Positions 6,569 through 14,618 of a stretch of 16,447 bases of DNA are shown in pieces. The notes under the pieces are model-generated. The model did not search any database. It saw only the letters and a program-made list of their open reading frames with translations, and had not been told where the DNA came from. The first letter of the stretch is position 1; each line of letters opens with the position of its first letter. The position numbers and the translations under genes are program-made. This stretch comes from Chitinophagaceae bacterium (GTDB taxonomy: Bacteria > Bacteroidota > Bacteroidia > Chitinophagales > Chitinophagaceae), in assembly GCA_014379785.1 (NCBI GenBank), contig JACMLD010000470.1, forward strand, positions 1-16,447, read 5' to 3'.

Positions 6569-7454
6569 AGAACATGTCCTGCAAACCCTCTTCAAACCCC
6601 CGTGGTTGATAGCTTAATTCTTCCATCGCCTTGCTGATATTGAATCCGGTCTTTGGTGGCCGCCGGGCAGGTTGAGAGAACACGGATGCATCGACCGGCG
6701 TAATCAGCGATCTATCCAGTCTGAAAAGATCTGCGGTTCTTATGGCCATCTGCCATGGAGTAAGTTTCTCCGCACCACTGATATGGTAAACGCCGACGGC
6801 TCTTTTACTGATGATCAAGAAAATACCCATGGCAAGATCCTTCACGTATGTCGGTGTACGATGCTGATCCGTCACCACTTTTATAGGTTTCATTTCTTCC
6901 AGACTTTTCTTTACCCAGGTAACAATATTCGATCGCGTTCCATCTAACGTTGACCCATACACGAGACAGGTTCGTACAATACACCAGTCGAGTTCAGAAA
7001 TTTCGACAAGACTTTCTGCCTGTACTTTTGTGAATCCATACCAGCTCAGCGGATTCTGATGGTCCTCCTCGCTGTAATCTCCCATCTCGCCATCAAATAC
7101 AAAGTCGGTCGATAAAAAAATAAAATGCGCGCTGATTTCTTCTGCAATCATCAGCAGATTGGCGGTACCTTTTACATTGATGTCCTCACATACCGCACGC
7201 TCTACTTCACACTGATCGATCTGTGTAATTGCAGCGGCATGAACAACCACTCCGGGTAATTCAGTTGAAAAAACATCAGCCATCGTTTGCTGATTGGTGA
7301 TATCAGCATCGTAATAAGAGAAGTTTTGTATGTTTTTGGGAAAGTACCGTTGCGGGCCGCGTCCCACACCTGCCACTGCATATTCGTTTTCAAGCAACAG
7401 TTCCGATAAATGCTGACCCACCAACCCATTGATACCAGTGATTAAAACTTTCAC
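6552..7454 (-). CDS. RmlD-like SDR-family sugar-nucleotide oxidoreductase
   Basis: This 300-residue extended-type short-chain dehydrogenase carries the NAD(P) motif GxxGxxG as GINGLVG (7-13), an acidic DADIT stretch near 49-53, and HAAA at 72-75. The catalytic residues are STD (115-117) and YxxxK as Y139-K143. The arrangement matches dTDP-4-dehydrorhamnose reductase (RmlD) and related NAD-dependent epimerases. No rmlA, rmlB or rmlC neighbours are present, so the true substrate is unknown and the symbol is left empty. The start codon is GTG at 7454, placed immediately after the TAG stop of the prolyl oligopeptidase gene (TAG then GTG, no gap), which indicates cotranscription and probably coupled translation. 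Confidence 0.85.
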   Translation of the reverse strand: MKVLITGINGLVGQHLSELLLENEYAVAGVGRGPQRYFPKNIQNFSYYDADITNQQTMADVFSTELPGVVVHAAAITQIDQCEVERAVCEDINVKGTANLLMIAEEISAHFIFLSTDFVFDGEMGDYSEEDHQNPLSWYGFTKVQAESLVEISELDWCIVRTCLVYGSTLDGTRSNIVTWVKKSLEEMKPIKVVTDQHRTPTYVKDLAMGIFLIISKRAVGVYHISGAEKLTPWQMAIRTADLFRLDRSLITPVDASVFSQPARRPPKTGFNISKAMEELSYQPRGFEEGLQDMFSIAYQ

Positions 7455-9605
7455 CTAAAATGGTTTTCGGTTTGCCGGTGCAGCGTTGCCGCCGAATACA
7501 GGCTTGATGCCCATGTTTTCAAAAACAAAACAATACAGATCAGTAATCTCTTCAATCACTTTGGCTGTATTACTCGCTCCATGACCGGAGTTGGTGGCAA
7601 TGCGTATCAACACAGGATTCGGTCCCGTATTTTTTTCCTGCAAAGTGGCAGCGTATTTAAAACTGTGTGCAGGTACTACCCTGTCATCGTGATCCGCTGT
7701 TGTAATCATTGTTGCCGGATAGTTGATGCCGGTCTTTATATTATGAAGGGGCGAGTATGCATAAAGATTTTTGAAGTCTTCGGCATTGTCGCTGCTGCCA
7801 TATTCCGCAATCCAGTTCCACCCAATCGTAAACTTGTGAAAACGCAGCATATCCATTACTCCCACCTGGGGTATGGCCACTTTGAAAAGATCGGGACGCT
7901 GATTTATCACTGCGCCCACCAACAGTCCACCGTTTGAACCGCCGCGGATGGCGAGCCTTTCCTTTGAAGTATATTTCGACGCGATCAGGTATTCGCCCGC
8001 GGCGATAAAGTCGTCGAACACATTTTGCTTTTTAAAACGCATTCCTGCTTCGTGCCATTTCTCACCATATTCTGAACCGCCGCGAATATTTGCAAGCGCA
8101 TACACTCCACCCTGCTCCAGCCATGGGATCAGGGTTGGGCCGAAACCTGGCAGTGAACTGATATTGAATCCGCCGTAAGCATACAGTAAAGTTGGATTGT
8201 TGCCGTCCAGCTTCACTCCTTTTTTGTGCACGATAAACATGGGGATCTTCGTGCCATCCTTGCCTGGATAGAACACCTGCTTTGTCTCGTAGTCACCCGG
8301 ATTGAAGGATACTTCAGGCTTTCTGAACACTGAACTTTGTCCGGTAGCAATATCATATTTGTAGATCGTAGGAGGAAATGTGAAAGAGTTGAACGTGTAA
8401 AAAAAGAAATTATCGGTTTTTTTCCCGCCAAAACCTGCAGCTGTTCCCAGTGCAGGTAGTTTTATTTCTTTTATCATCTTACCCGTCATATCATATTCAT
8501 ACACCCTGGTGGTGACATCTTTCAGGTATCGGACATACATTTTCCCACCAGCTGTGCCAATGCTTTGCAGCGGTTCTTCTTTTTCTGCGATAATCGTTTT
8601 CCATGATTTAGGCATTGGGTCTGAAAGATCTACCAGCACCAGCCGGCTGTTTTTTGCACCGTCGTTCGTTTGTATATAAAGTTTTTCGCCATCGTTGTCA
8701 ACCACTCCGTAGCTGAAGTTGCCGACTTCTTTAACAATCGGTGAAAAACCCTTGTCCGCTTTTTTGCTGTCGCGATAAAAAAGCGCATTGCCGTCAAAAC
8801 CCTTACCGCGATCACTTACAGATAGAAAAGCAAATCGCTGGTCCTCGCTGGTGTATACACCATGAAAGCGCTGGGGATTGGTTTTATCTTCGAATACAAG
8901 TTCATCTGATTCCTGCGATGTGCCGGCTTTGTGAAACCAGACCTGGTGGTTTTCGTTTTTTGATGAAAGCTCTTTCCCTTTTTCCGGAGAAGGATACCGG
9001 CTGTAATAGAATCCATCTCCCTGCCAGGCCACGCCCGAAACCTTCACCCACAACAATGAGTCACCGAGATCTTTTCCTGTTTGCATGTCTCTCACGTAAA
9101 ATGTCTGCCAGTCGGATCCTCCTTTTGAAATGCCCCAGACCGCATATTTCCCATCTTTCGATAAAGAAAAAACAGCCAGTCTGGATGTGCCGTCGGCAGA
9201 AAGTTTGTTTGGATCCATCACCAGTTCGGGTGCGGCATCCAATCCTTTCTGACGGTATAAGACAGACTGATTCTGCAGACCATCGTTTTTATAGAAGTAG
9301 AAATAATCGCCGTTTTTAAATGGAGCCGAATATTTTGGATAGTTGTATACTTCTTCAATCCGCTTTTTCATCAGTGGCCGGTAGGCGATTTTGGAAAGAT
9401 ATCCGAAGGTGACCGCATTCTGCGCCGTTACCCATTCCTTCGTTTCAGCCGCATTGTCGTCCTCCAGCCAGCGATAAGGATCCGAAACCTTTACACCACC
9501 GTATTCATCGGTATGATCCGTTTTTCTGGTAACAGGATATTTGGTCTGCGCGATGAGGGAACCAGACACGCAAAGAATCATAAACAGGTAAAAAATGCGT
9601 TTCAT
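7455..9605 (-). CDS. Secreted prolyl oligopeptidase (peptidase family S9A)
   Basis: This 716-residue protein has a signal peptide (1-19, likely cut after LIA before Q20), so it acts in the periplasm or outside. It hydrolyses peptides after proline. The N-terminal part (about 25-435) is the family's propeller, which begins with the typical DPYRWLEDDNAAET and filters large substrates. The C-terminal alpha/beta-hydrolase domain has YAYGGFNIS, the nucleophile S557 in RGGSNGGLL, the Asp in ADHDDRVVP (D641) and H675 in NSGHGA. All three catalytic residues are present and the length is normal. It heads a two-gene minus-strand unit with the SDR gene. It is divergent from pfkA across a 176-bp gap; no exact TAnnTTTG promoter is visible for it. 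Confidence 0.95.
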   Translation of the reverse strand: MKRIFYLFMILCVSGSLIAQTKYPVTRKTDHTDEYGGVKVSDPYRWLEDDNAAETKEWVTAQNAVTFGYLSKIAYRPLMKKRIEEVYNYPKYSAPFKNGDYFYFYKNDGLQNQSVLYRQKGLDAAPELVMDPNKLSADGTSRLAVFSLSKDGKYAVWGISKGGSDWQTFYVRDMQTGKDLGDSLLWVKVSGVAWQGDGFYYSRYPSPEKGKELSSKNENHQVWFHKAGTSQESDELVFEDKTNPQRFHGVYTSEDQRFAFLSVSDRGKGFDGNALFYRDSKKADKGFSPIVKEVGNFSYGVVDNDGEKLYIQTNDGAKNSRLVLVDLSDPMPKSWKTIIAEKEEPLQSIGTAGGKMYVRYLKDVTTRVYEYDMTGKMIKEIKLPALGTAAGFGGKKTDNFFFYTFNSFTFPPTIYKYDIATGQSSVFRKPEVSFNPGDYETKQVFYPGKDGTKIPMFIVHKKGVKLDGNNPTLLYAYGGFNISSLPGFGPTLIPWLEQGGVYALANIRGGSEYGEKWHEAGMRFKKQNVFDDFIAAGEYLIASKYTSKERLAIRGGSNGGLLVGAVINQRPDLFKVAIPQVGVMDMLRFHKFTIGWNWIAEYGSSDNAEDFKNLYAYSPLHNIKTGINYPATMITTADHDDRVVPAHSFKYAATLQEKNTGPNPVLIRIATNSGHGASNTAKVIEEITDLYCFVFENMGIKPVFGGNAAPANRKPF

Positions 9606-9664
9606 TGCAATTCATTTTGATTGATCACCAAGTTTACGAAATAATTAATGACTTATATCGCCCG

Positions 9665-9694
9665 TTGGTGTATCAATTCAAATCCTTATTTTTG
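9665..9694 (+). promoter_or_regulatory. Predicted Bacteroidota-type promoter for pfkA-pyk
   Basis: TTG (9665-9667) is followed after 19 bp by TATTTTTG (9687-9694), an exact TAnnTTTG match with near-ideal spacing. Transcription would start near 9700, giving a leader of about 80 nt before the pfkA ATG. Confidence 0.7.
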
Positions 9695-9698
9695 GGCC

Positions 9699-9719
9699 TT
9701 CATGTAGTTATTACATGAA
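9699..9719. promoter_or_regulatory. Perfect palindrome at the predicted pfkA start site (operator or leader stem-loop)
   Basis: TTCATGTA (9699-9706) and TACATGAA (9712-9719) form a perfect 8-bp inverted repeat around a 5-nt GTTAT centre. It starts 5 bp after the -7 element, so it covers the expected transcription start. This placement suits a dimeric repressor site. As RNA it would instead form a hairpin at the very 5' end of the mRNA. Confidence 0.6.
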
Positions 9720-9781
9720 CAAAATTTAAGGTTGAATGGTGGTTGTTGAATATTTTTTAATTAAATGACCTAACTGACTGA

Positions 9782-10771
9782 ATGAGTGAACAAAAGAAGG
9801 TTACCCGCATAGGGGTACTGAGTTCAGGTGGCGATGCCCCGGGTATGAATGCAGCCATCCGAGCGGTGGTGAGAACAGGGCTTTATCATGGATTGGAGAT
9901 GTTTGGCATCATGAGGGGCTATAGCGGAATGATTGAAGACGATATCGTAGAAATGGAGTCACGTTCGGTGGCCAATATCATACAGCGCGGGGGAACTGTT
10001 CTAAAAACCGCCAGAAGCAAAGAATTTTTCCAACCTGAAGGAAGAAAAAAAGCCTACGCAAATCTTAAAAAAAGAGGCATTAACGGACTGGTCATAGTTG
10101 GTGGCGACGGGTCGTTTCGCGGCGCCCTCAAATTCAGCCAGGAATTCGACATTCCCTGTATCGGTTTGCCCGGTACAATCGACAAAGACATTGCAGGAAC
10201 TGACTTCACCATTGGATTCGATACGGCAGTGAATACCGCGGTGGAGGCAATCGACAAGATCCGTGATACGGCCGACGCGCACGACCGTCTTTTTATCATC
10301 GAAGTGATGGGGCGTGATGCAGGGTATATCGCACTGCACAGCGGCATTGCCACAGGAGCTGAGCATATTCTGATCCCCGAAAGAAAAACAGACATCGAAT
10401 ACGTCATATCATCACTGCAGGAAAAGGAAAAAAGAAAGAAGCTCGTAAACATGATCGTGGTGGCGGAAGGCGACGATTTCGGTGGCGCAGAAGAAGTAAA
10501 TAAGATAATCAAAGAGCGCATCCCGGCTGCGGATACAAGAATCTGTATCCTCGGTCATATTCAGAGAGGCGGCTCTCCCACCTGTCTCGACAGACTCGTC
10601 GCAAGCCGCATGGGATACCACGCTGTGGAGAGTCTTATGAAAGGCAGATACAATGTGATGGTGGGTGTAATGAACAATAAAATGTGCTATACACCACTTG
10701 AAAAGGCGGTAAAGGCAAAACAAACGATCAGCGATGAATGGATGAGAATTGTGAAAATTCTTTCCTCCTGA
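9782..10771 (+). CDS. pfkA: ATP-dependent 6-phosphofructokinase
   Basis: This 329-residue enzyme phosphorylates fructose 6-phosphate to fructose 1,6-bisphosphate, the committed step of glycolysis, in the cytoplasm. The N-terminal ATP-binding motif is SSGGDAPGMNAAIRAVV (14-30). GGDGS (107-111) and PGTID (130-134) carry Gly at the two positions that are Asp and Lys in pyrophosphate-dependent enzymes, so ATP is the predicted donor. D134 is the catalytic base. The E. coli GTIDND motif reads GTIDKD here. MGRDAGYIAL (176-185) and GHIQRGGSPTCLDR are typical substrate-binding regions. The length is close to that of E. coli PfkA. It is the first gene of an operon with pyk, 51 bp downstream, under a strong promoter match with an overlapping palindrome. 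Confidence 0.96.
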   Translation: MSEQKKVTRIGVLSSGGDAPGMNAAIRAVVRTGLYHGLEMFGIMRGYSGMIEDDIVEMESRSVANIIQRGGTVLKTARSKEFFQPEGRKKAYANLKKRGINGLVIVGGDGSFRGALKFSQEFDIPCIGLPGTIDKDIAGTDFTIGFDTAVNTAVEAIDKIRDTADAHDRLFIIEVMGRDAGYIALHSGIATGAEHILIPERKTDIEYVISSLQEKEKRKKLVNMIVVAEGDDFGGAEEVNKIIKERIPAADTRICILGHIQRGGSPTCLDRLVASRMGYHAVESLMKGRYNVMVGVMNNKMCYTPLEKAVKAKQTISDEWMRIVKILSS

Positions 10772-10822
10772 TCAAAACGGAAATCAATTTCAAATCAAAA
10801 AAGTTAAATCCAACCATCTCAT

Positions 10823-12313
10823 ATGTCAAAACATTTATCGAAATACCTGCACCGTACAATGGATAAACAGGCAGGAATTGAACATGCTTTCCACCGCACA
10901 AAAATCGTGGCAACTGTTGGACCGGCCTGTGATACATATGACAAACTCCTTGAGCTGGTAAAAGCTGGTGTGAACGTTTTCAGACTAAACTTCTCACATG
11001 GTTCACATGAAGACAAACTGAAAATCATCGAGCATATCCGCAACATAAATTCGACCGAACCATATAATATTGCCATACTTGGAGATCTGCAGGGACCGAA
11101 ACTGAGAGTTGGCGAGATAGAACACAATGCATTGCCGGTTGTGCCAGGTGATGTACTCACTTTCACCAACGAAAAACTGGTTGGTACTAAAGAAAGAATT
11201 TATGTCTCTTATCCCAACCTTCACGAAGATGTAAAAGTGGGCAATATCATCATGATTGATGATGGCAAGATTGAAGTAAAAGTCATCAGTATAGAACGCA
11301 ACAACGACGTGAAGGTAGAAGTGATCATGGGGGGCGTTATATCTTCAAAAAAAGGCATCAATCTGCCTGATACAAAAATTTCTTTGCCTGCGCTGACGGA
11401 TAAAGACCTGGAAGACCTGGAATTCATCATCGAACAGAAGCTGGACTGGGTGGCGCTTTCATTCGTACGCAGTGTAAAAGACATAGTAATACTCCGCAGC
11501 AAACTCGATGAGAAAAAAAGCAAGACAAAAATTATTGCAAAAATAGAAAAGCCGGAAGCACTCACAAATATCCGCGACATCATCGTTGAAAGCGATGCCA
11601 TCATGGTTGCCAGGGGTGACCTGGGTGTTGAGCTCCCGGTTGAACGTATTCCGCTGATTCAGAAACAGCTCGTTCGCAAATGCATTCACAGAGCCAAGCC
11701 GGTGATCGTTGCCACCCAAATGATGGAGAGCATGATCGACCGGAGCAAACCAAACAGAAGTGAAATCACCGATGTCGCAAATGCGGTACTCGAAGGTGCA
11801 GATGCGGTCATGTTGAGTGGTGAAACTGCAACCGGCGCACATCCTGCACTGGTGGTGGAAACCATGCGTAAGATCATCATGGAAGTTGAAAGCACTGAAT
11901 ATCGTTTCAACCGAGAAGAAGATCTTAAACCGCAGGCTCACTCGCCATCATTTCTCAGCGATGCCATCTGCTACAATGCCTGTAAAATTGCGCGCGATGT
12001 AAACGCAGAAGCATTGGTGGGCATGACACAGAGCGGATACACCGCATTTATCCTGAGCAGCTACCGCCCAAAATCAACACTACATATTTTCTCAAAAGAA
12101 AGAACACTGATCAATCAGCTCAGCCTCAGCTGGGGTGTAAGGGCATTTTACTATGATGAGGAAGAAAGTCTCGATGATATCATCGAAGACCAGATCGAGA
12201 TCCTGAAAGAACGTGGGTTCCTGAAACAGGGAGATACCGTAGTGAGCACCGGCAGTACCCCGGTACACCTGCATCTGCCAACCAACGTGTTAAAAATTAC
12301 AAAAGTAGATTAG
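10823..12313 (+). CDS. pyk: Pyruvate kinase
   Basis: This 496-residue enzyme converts phosphoenolpyruvate and ADP to pyruvate and ATP in the cytoplasm. KIVATVGPAC (27-36) opens the barrel; R54, N56 and S58 lie in FRLNFSHG. The catalytic Lys is K240 in IIAKIEKPEAL with metal ligand E242, and D266 lies in ARGDLGVELP. T298 is in VATQMMESM, followed by LSGETATGAHP. The regulatory C-terminal domain is complete. By alignment with E. coli PykF, E100 sits where potassium-dependent enzymes carry Glu, so potassium dependence is inferred. The first ~20 residues are an N-terminal extension; Met at 10859 is an alternative start. It is the second gene of the operon and has no terminator hairpin: its last 17 bp overlap the convergent cutC. 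Confidence 0.96.
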   Translation: MSKHLSKYLHRTMDKQAGIEHAFHRTKIVATVGPACDTYDKLLELVKAGVNVFRLNFSHGSHEDKLKIIEHIRNINSTEPYNIAILGDLQGPKLRVGEIEHNALPVVPGDVLTFTNEKLVGTKERIYVSYPNLHEDVKVGNIIMIDDGKIEVKVISIERNNDVKVEVIMGGVISSKKGINLPDTKISLPALTDKDLEDLEFIIEQKLDWVALSFVRSVKDIVILRSKLDEKKSKTKIIAKIEKPEALTNIRDIIVESDAIMVARGDLGVELPVERIPLIQKQLVRKCIHRAKPVIVATQMMESMIDRSKPNRSEITDVANAVLEGADAVMLSGETATGAHPALVVETMRKIIMEVESTEYRFNREEDLKPQAHSPSFLSDAICYNACKIARDVNAEALVGMTQSGYTAFILSSYRPKSTLHIFSKERTLINQLSLSWGVRAFYYDEEESLDDIIEDQIEILKERGFLKQGDTVVSTGSTPVHLHLPTNVLKITKVD

Positions 12314-13046
12314 GCGCCCGCTGCAGGACATCCACCATCTGACGGATTTCGGCGGCATCAGCCACGATATGATCGAGTGATTCATTCATTGCTGCATTTT
12401 CGAAATGCATCTGACTGCCTTCGATCCTGGACGCAGCCGAATGAAACTCTTCTGCGCCCGTGTAGGAAATCAGTTCTGCCAGATTGTTTGACCGGATGCC
12501 TCCTCCCGGCATGATGATTATCCGTTCAGCCGCTTTTGACACCAGTTGCTTCAGCAGATCCTTTCCGGCCATAGCCGAGTGCTGTTGCCCTGAGGTAAGA
12601 ATTCGCTCGCATCCGGCATCAATGATATCTTCCAGTGCTGCAAAAGGGTCTTTGCAGCGATCAAAGGCACGGTGAAAAGTTACTCCGGCAGGATATGCGG
12701 CTTCTGCAAGCACCGCGGTTCTTTTCTTATCAACGGAGCCGTCTGGGTTCAGTATGCCAGCCACTACACCGTCTATATCGAGTTGCCTGCAAAGAGCAAT
12801 TTCGCGCAGCATGATCTGAAACTCATCGTCACTGCATAAAAAGTCCCCGCCGCGCGGCCGGATGATAACATATACCGGGATTTTTACTTTGTCCCGCACT
12901 GTCTTAATAGTTCCGAATGAAGGCGTGGTACCACCGTTGGCCGGATCTGCACAGAGCTCGATTCTCGATGCTCCACTTTCTTCTGCCGCGATCGCCGACT
13001 GCAGATTGTAGCAACAGATTTCCAGCTGGTAATTATTGTTTGTCAT
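12297..13046 (-). CDS. cutC: CutC family protein
   Basis: This 249-residue TIM-barrel protein contains the conserved CutC blocks in order: LEICCYNLQSA near the N-terminus, SRIELCADPANGGTTPSFG, VIIRPRGGDFLCSDDE, VAGILNPDGSVD, TFHRAFD, ILTSG, IIMPGGGI and EEFHSAASR. CutC was named for copper homeostasis in E. coli, but its biochemical role is not settled and no copper gene is nearby. Its ATG overlaps the stop of the glycosylasparaginase gene by 4 bp (ATGA), so the two are probably translationally coupled. This suggests a role tied to that enzyme's pathway rather than to copper. It is the last gene of a three-gene minus-strand cluster and overlaps the 3' end of pyk by 17 bp. Confidence 0.93.
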   Translation of the reverse strand: MTNNNYQLEICCYNLQSAIAAEESGASRIELCADPANGGTTPSFGTIKTVRDKVKIPVYVIIRPRGGDFLCSDDEFQIMLREIALCRQLDIDGVVAGILNPDGSVDKKRTAVLAEAAYPAGVTFHRAFDRCKDPFAALEDIIDAGCERILTSGQQHSAMAGKDLLKQLVSKAAERIIIMPGGGIRSNNLAELISYTGAEEFHSAASRIEGSQMHFENAAMNESLDHIVADAAEIRQMVDVLQRAPNLLL

Positions 13047-14071
13047 TTGTTGAACCAGCTTTTCGAAGCATATAATTTTTCTTCTTTTGATGAGCGGACG
13101 GCATAACTGAAACCCTGGTGCACAGAGAATGCACCTATCTGACCTTTTTTATTCAATGCAAGAAATGCCACCTGTATGTCTTTGACCTTCGCGCCTTTTA
13201 TTTTCACAACACGCTCTACTGCTTTCCTGCATGCCGCTTCGGGTGTTAACCCGTTCCTCATAAATTCTACCACCATATGTGCGCCGCATATGCGGATCAC
13301 ATCCTCTCCCTGTCCGGTTGCAGTAACAGCACCCACTTCATTGTCTACATAGAGTCCAGCTCCAATGATGGGTGAATCTCCCAATCTCCCTCTCATCTTG
13401 AAACCCATACCGCTGGTGGTGCAACTACCGGAAAGATTTCCTTTTGCATCCATCGCTACCATACCTATTGTGTCATGATTCCATTCTCCGTTTTCGAGTA
13501 TTGCCGGGGCAAATGGCCCATGTCCTTTTTGATTTTCAATATTGATGGCTGGCTTATAATCCGATTTTTTCAACCATGAATCGTACGCTCTTTTTGCATC
13601 ATCTGAAAGCTTGCCGTCCTCGAGCGGAAAACCTTCTGCTATCGCAAATTTCTGGGCTCCTTCGCCGACCAGCATCACATGCGGTGTTTTTTCCATCACT
13701 CTTCTTGCCACAGAGACCGGATGCTTTATGCGCTCCAGAAACGCCACGCTGCCGCAGTTGAACGCTTCATCCATTATGCAGGCATCCAGTGTCACAAAGC
13801 CATCCCGGTCAGGATTGGCGCCTAACCCCACACAGCAGTTCTTTGACGCCTCCGTAATATTGACACCTGCCTCCACTGCATCGAGCGCACGGCCGCCGGT
13901 GGAGAGCACTGCCCAGGCTCCTTTGTTTGCTTCGAGACCCGCATCCCAGGTGGAAATAACAATTGGTTTGCCCACTACTTTCTGATCACCCGATGTGAAT
14001 CCCGTTTTTGCACCCAGTATCGCAAGGCTTCCCGCGAGGGATGTTTGTAAAAATTTTCGCCTGTTGGCCAT
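13043..14071 (-). CDS. N(4)-(beta-N-acetylglucosaminyl)-L-asparaginase (glycosylasparaginase), Tat-exported
   Basis: This 342-residue Ntn-hydrolase cleaves the bond between Asn and N-acetylglucosamine in degraded N-glycopeptides. It begins with a twin-arginine signal, NRRKFLQTS followed by a hydrophobic stretch to about residue 22, so export in folded form to the periplasm is predicted. The self-cleavage site is WNHDTIGMVAMD with nucleophile T201, which becomes the N-terminus of the beta chain. Downstream CTTSGMGFKMRGRLGDSPIIGAG, shown here in two parts as CTTSGMGF and MRGRLGDSPIIGAG, and ATGQGEDVIR match the flavobacterial enzyme type. It lies 5 bp after the NTF2-like gene and overlaps cutC by 4 bp. 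A general asparaginase or isoaspartyl peptidase is less likely because of these motifs. Confidence 0.92.
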   Translation of the reverse strand: MANRRKFLQTSLAGSLAILGAKTGFTSGDQKVVGKPIVISTWDAGLEANKGAWAVLSTGGRALDAVEAGVNITEASKNCCVGLGANPDRDGFVTLDACIMDEAFNCGSVAFLERIKHPVSVARRVMEKTPHVMLVGEGAQKFAIAEGFPLEDGKLSDDAKRAYDSWLKKSDYKPAINIENQKGHGPFAPAILENGEWNHDTIGMVAMDAKGNLSGSCTTSGMGFKMRGRLGDSPIIGAGLYVDNEVGAVTATGQGEDVIRICGAHMVVEFMRNGLTPEAACRKAVERVVKIKGAKVKDIQVAFLALNKKGQIGAFSVHQGFSYAVRSSKEEKLYASKSWFNK

Positions 14072-14076
14072 AACTA

Positions 14077-14559
14077 TTATTGTTGAGGAGCATTTTTGCT
14101 GATGAATTCCGATAGAGATTTTGCAGCACTGTTTCTTACCTTGCTGTGAATAAAGTTACTCCAGCCAAGCAATAATCCGGGCAGACCAAGTGCCTGCCGG
14201 CTCCATTTCCATAAATCAAACTTATCTGAGTGTTCAGTTATCTTGCCATCTTCGATACGCATGTGCGCTTTTACATGGTTCACCACCTTGCGGCCTGTTT
14301 TTGAAAATGTATAGCTGGCAATCCAATTACAGGTTGCATACTCCTCATCCAGCAATTCTATATCGGAATAAGTTAGGTTAAAATCTTTTGCATTCCTGCA
14401 AAGCATTTCCCACATATACATTGGTTCGCCATTCTGCAAAATTCCAAAAACAGGATCATTGAAAATAGCACCTTCGGAATAACAATCATTCATGGTCTTA
14501 TAGTCCAGTTTTTGAAACGCAGCGTAGAACCTTCTTATGAGCGCCTCATTGCTATGCAT
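14077..14559 (-). CDS. SnoaL/NTF2-like fold protein of unknown function
   Basis: This 160-residue protein fits the nuclear transport factor 2 / SnoaL-like family: an N-terminal helix ALIRRFYAAFQKLD, then YSEGAIFNDPVFG, and beta strands around NWIASYTFSKTGRKVVNHVKAH and MRIEDGKITEHSDKFDLWKW. The fold forms a cone-shaped pocket used for small-molecule turnover or binding. Nothing here identifies the ligand. There is no signal peptide, so it is cytoplasmic, unlike the exported enzyme encoded 5 bp downstream. The C-terminal ~40 residues (LPGLLLGWSNFIHSKVRNSA onward) extend past the core fold with a hydrophobic patch. It is the first gene of the cluster with glycosylasparaginase and cutC. No exact TAnnTTTG promoter is visible upstream; TAGATTTT on the minus strand near 14606-14613 is one base off. 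Confidence 0.82.
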   Translation of the reverse strand: MHSNEALIRRFYAAFQKLDYKTMNDCYSEGAIFNDPVFGILQNGEPMYMWEMLCRNAKDFNLTYSDIELLDEEYATCNWIASYTFSKTGRKVVNHVKAHMRIEDGKITEHSDKFDLWKWSRQALGLPGLLLGWSNFIHSKVRNSAAKSLSEFISKNAPQQ

Positions 14560-14618
14560 AAAAACATATTAAGGGTGATGAGAGATTAAGTAAATTTAGC
14601 CTTACAAAATCTAAATGC

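Noticed and set aside
6552..7454. Rhamnose or surface-polysaccharide biosynthesis cluster based on the RmlD-like SDR
   Set aside because: No rmlA, rmlB, rmlC or glycosyltransferase gene is adjacent.
8741..9319. 192-codon open frame on the plus strand inside the prolyl oligopeptidase gene
   Set aside because: It is antisense to a well-supported coding region and shows no recognisable motif; it is a codon-bias shadow.
9629..9636. TAAACTTG on the minus strand as a promoter for the prolyl oligopeptidase
   Set aside because: It has one mismatch to TAnnTTTG and no TTG at a suitable distance upstream.
12297..13046. Copper-resistance locus based on CutC
   Set aside because: No copper transporter, chaperone or metal-binding regulator is nearby; the gene is coupled to a glycosylasparaginase instead.
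14591..14598. TAAATTTA as the -7 element for the CocE-type hydrolase
   Set aside because: The last base differs from the consensus and no upstream TTG is found at 17-23 bp.
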